From the NCBI GenBank assembly GCA_964610025.1, contig CAZSTX010000054.1, positions 1 to 8,740 on the forward strand: 8,740 bases of DNA, read 5' to 3'. This DNA comes from UBA5266 sp964610025 (GTDB lineage Bacteria; Bacteroidota; Bacteroidia; Bacteroidales; WCHB1-69). Positions 7,377-8,740 of this stretch are shown piece after piece. Position 1 is the first letter of the stretch; every line of letters begins with the position of its first letter. A model generated the notes under the pieces. It worked only from the letters and a program-made list of their open reading frames with translations. It made no database searches and was not told the DNA's origin. A program made the translations under genes and the position numbers.

Positions 7377-7423
7377 ATCTCACCTGATGCCAAACCGCTT
7401 GTTAGCACTAATTGTTTTTTTTA

Positions 7424-7831
7424 TTATTGTATTAAAAACCCGTATTCATAAACTTTTGGCTCAATTTTGTTGGCGAGCTCATCTAGGTTGTCTCGCAGTA
7501 TGCCAATGAGGTTCATGTAAGTCTCGTCCGAACTTTTTGTATTCATCCGGCCTTTTTCGTTTCTTCCCTGAAAATGCTCCCTAATATCGTATAGTGAAGC
7601 GTTTACGTTGCATTCGGGCTGTTTATGATAGTATTTCCAAAGTTCTCGACCAGCGTCAAAAACGGCAATGGCTACTGAAAACAAAGACAATTCAGGAAAA
7701 GAACGCCATGCTGGACGGTCATCAGGAATCATGGACGGAAACTCTGATAGAGAAAAAGGAAGAATAAATAGGTTAAATCCGTATTCAAGTTTTAAAAAGA
7801 ATGCACCATTAATAATATTAAAATAACACAC
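7424..7831 (-). CDS. Orphan hypothetical protein, probably a 5'-truncated gene remnant with foreign base composition
   Basis: I do not recognise this protein. The ORF encodes 135 residues, but only residues from about 29 on look like an original protein. Bases 7441-7740 are about 43% G+C by hand count, against 27% for 7741-7800, which encodes the first 30 or so residues. The core contains PDDRPAWRSFPELSLF (36-51), a helix AIAVFDAGRELWKYYH (54-69), NVNASLYDIREHFQGRN (75-91) and a helical end LIGILRDNLDELANKIEPK (108-126). It appears soluble and helical, without signal peptide or membrane segment. The start codon at 7829-7831 may be accidental: the foreign core seems joined to local AT-rich DNA, as expected if a longer gene lost its 5' part. 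No promoter is evident on this strand. It could also be an intact small cassette gene starting at Met34 (PSMIPDD). Confidence 0.45.
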   Translation of the reverse strand: MCYFNIINGAFFLKLEYGFNLFILPFSLSEFPSMIPDDRPAWRSFPELSLFSVAIAVFDAGRELWKYYHKQPECNVNASLYDIREHFQGRNEKGRMNTKSSDETYMNLIGILRDNLDELANKIEPKVYEYGFLIQ

Positions 7832-7862
7832 CTTTAATATGATGAGATATGAAAAATGAAAA

Positions 7863-7870
7863 TAAATTTG
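7863..7870 (+). promoter_or_regulatory. Candidate -7 box ahead of the small membrane-protein gene
   Basis: TAAATTTG matches TAnnTTTG exactly and lies about 82 bases before the ATG at 7953. No TTTG or TTG is found 17-23 bases upstream, so it is only a half-site and may be chance in such AT-rich DNA. Confidence 0.25.
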
Positions 7871-7952
7871 TATATTATGGCATTTTGTTTTATTTCTATA
7901 TATTCAAATATATGAAATTATTAGCAATATATTAGGTTCTACTATTTTGAGT

Positions 7953-8285
7953 ATGCAATGGAGTATTCATTTCATTCCGATATTACTTTCGTTGATTATC
8001 ATTTTTTTATTCGTAGTGTTTTATCGGATAAAAAAATCCCTAAAATCAAAATTTGGGTTCTTTTATTCGTCGTATTCTTATCAATAATGGTTAATGTTTT
8101 TAATCTGCCTAACAAATTCTATTTATTAGGAGGGGATTCTATTTATAGTATAAAAGCACAATCCGTGATTTTAAACTATCTTTTAATCTGTCGAGTTATC
8201 AACACAATAGTTTTCTTACTATTTCCTATTTGAAATAGTTAAAAATTCAAAAAGGCGAGAAAGTAAATCACGAATAAGACTGTAA
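7953..8285 (+). pseudogene. Small three-helix membrane protein gene, apparently broken by two frameshifts
   Basis: Reading from the ATG at 7953 gives a convincing first membrane helix (IHFIPILLSLIIIFLFVVFY) followed by RIKK, then a premature stop in that frame. A -1 shift in the A7 run at 8030-8036 enters the frame that runs to 8233. That frame encodes two more helices: WVLLFVVFLSIMVNVF, and one in the stretch SVILNYLLICRVINTIVFLL. A further +1 shift near 8224-8229 would replace the abrupt end FPI with FEIVKNSKRRESKSRIRL, a basic tail ending at 8283-8285. The result is about 110 residues with three helices and a positive C-terminus. The ATG at 7958, which opens the second frame (91 codons to 8233), instead gives a polar N-terminus that looks non-native. 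The first frameshift is better supported than the second. I know no family for it. Confidence 0.45.
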
Positions 8286-8466
8286 ATCAAAATAAACGGA
8301 ACAAAAAATATCAAGAGACTGCAAAAATGTAGTGGTCAAAATAATAGTTCCGCCTTTGTCGGTTGGGGGAATCAAATAACAAAATAAACACACAAAACTT
8401 AATAAAAATAAAAAAACCACCCAACGCATCCCATGCTATCAAAAGTTTTTATAACTTAGCGGATAG
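8286..8466. other. Non-coding AT-rich stretch
   Basis: I find no credible ORF or structured RNA here. The region contains the right inverted-repeat copy, a short G-rich patch (GGTTGGGGG, 8361-8369) and, 50 bases on, CCCAAC (8420-8425), which can pair with GTTGGG (8362-8367) around an A-rich loop. The pairing is only 6 bases and I attach no function to it. Confidence 0.5.
8344..8353 (-). repeat. Right copy of the 10-base inverted repeat
   Basis: ATAGTTCCGC is the exact reverse complement of 7367-7376. Similarity fades at once on the outer side and is only patchy on the inner side, so if these are element ends they are short or decayed. Confidence 0.5.
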
Positions 8467-8586
8467 AAAATGGAGAATGGAAAATGGAAAATGGAGAATT
8501 GAGAATTGAGAATGGAGAATTTATAATTGATAATTTATAATTGATAATTTATAATTGATAATTTATAATTGATAATTTATAATTGA
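8467..8586 (+). repeat. Tandem repeat of 7-base units running into the assembly gap
   Basis: Seventeen consecutive 7-base units (8467-8585) fit A-[AGT]-A-A-T-[TG]-[GT]. The first seven are AAAATGG, AGAATGG or AGAATTG. From 8516 the units become AGAATTT and then alternate ATAATTG with ATAATTT, giving a strict 14-base period. The repeat is cut by the N gap at 8587, so its full length is unknown. Similar heptad repeats occur between genes in Bacteroidota, from memory. Confidence 0.9.
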
Positions 8587-8686
8587 NNNNNNNNNNNNNN
8601 NNNNNNNNNNNNNNNNNNNNNNNNNNNNNNNNNNNNNNNNNNNNNNNNNNNNNNNNNNNNNNNNNNNNNNNNNNNNNNNNNNNNNN
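8587..8686. other. Assembly gap of exactly 100 N
   Basis: A round 100-N run is the usual placeholder for a gap of unknown size between scaffolded contigs. It begins inside the tandem repeat, which is the likely reason the assembly stopped. The DNA to the right may not lie immediately next to the DNA on the left. Confidence 0.95.
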
Positions 8687-8740
8687 TAATTAGTCGAGCC
8701 TTAAAAAGCTATTTTTTTTGTTTTTGTATGAAAATAAGGT
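8687..8740 (+). other. 54 bases beyond the gap; possible weak terminator and gene start
   Basis: AGCCTT (8697-8702) can pair imperfectly with AAGCT (8706-8710) ahead of an 8-base T run (8712-8719), which resembles a weak terminator. An ATG at 8728-8730 is followed by AAA ATA AGG to the window edge. It could open a + strand gene, but four codons prove nothing. Confidence 0.2.

Noticed and set aside
7377..7406. Complete integron attC site
   Set aside because: The minus-strand arm resembles one, but the core TGCTAAC does not fit RYYYAAC at its first base, and no matching second arm is present nearby. I kept it only as a speculative observation.
7958..8233. Simple CDS of 91 codons beginning at the 7958 ATG
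   Set aside because: Its first 30 or so residues are polar and look like out-of-frame reading of a membrane helix that is perfect in the frame of the 7953 ATG. I list the locus as a broken gene instead.
8467..8586. CRISPR array
   Set aside because: The units are 7 bases with no spacers, so this is a plain tandem repeat; no cas genes are in the window.

Overview
The window reads as a piece of a draft, AT-rich genome of the phylum Bacteroidota. Coding DNA is roughly 30% G+C by eye. The promoter-like sites match the Bacteroidota -7 box TAnnTTTG. Ribosome-binding sites of the AGGAGG kind are not obvious, and the PaaK-like ligase and the 375-residue acyltransferase look like Bacteroidota versions of their families. 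I cannot place it more finely than phylum. A run of exactly 100 N near the right end (8587-8686) marks a scaffold gap.

Left part (1-3287, + strand): three closely spaced genes, probably one operon. They encode a secreted alpha/beta-hydrolase (5' end outside the window, C-terminal frame broken in an A-run), a PaaK-like adenylate-forming CoA ligase, and an acyltransferase with an NHRD motif. Together they suggest activation and transfer of an acyl group plus a secreted esterase, but the substrate is unknown.

Middle part (3282-7138, - strand): purD (de novo purine synthesis) overlaps the acyltransferase tail to tail by 6 bases. It shares its start with the stop of an exported protein built from nine repeats of about 26 residues (TAATG overlap). 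Further right are a bile acid:sodium symporter family membrane protein and an OsmC-family protein, the latter with a clear promoter and a terminator. These look like ordinary chromosomal genes.

Right part (about 7139-8740): an accessory or decayed region. It holds a possible small RNA, an orphan ORF whose 320-base core is about 43% G+C, a small three-helix membrane-protein gene that appears broken by two frameshifts, a 10-base inverted repeat enclosing these two genes, a 7-base-period tandem repeat running into the gap, and 54 bases beyond it. I see no CRISPR array, tRNA, rRNA, transposase or recognisable defence system. The most useful leads are the A-run frameshifts, the compositionally foreign block with its inverted repeat, and the coupling of the repeat protein to purD.
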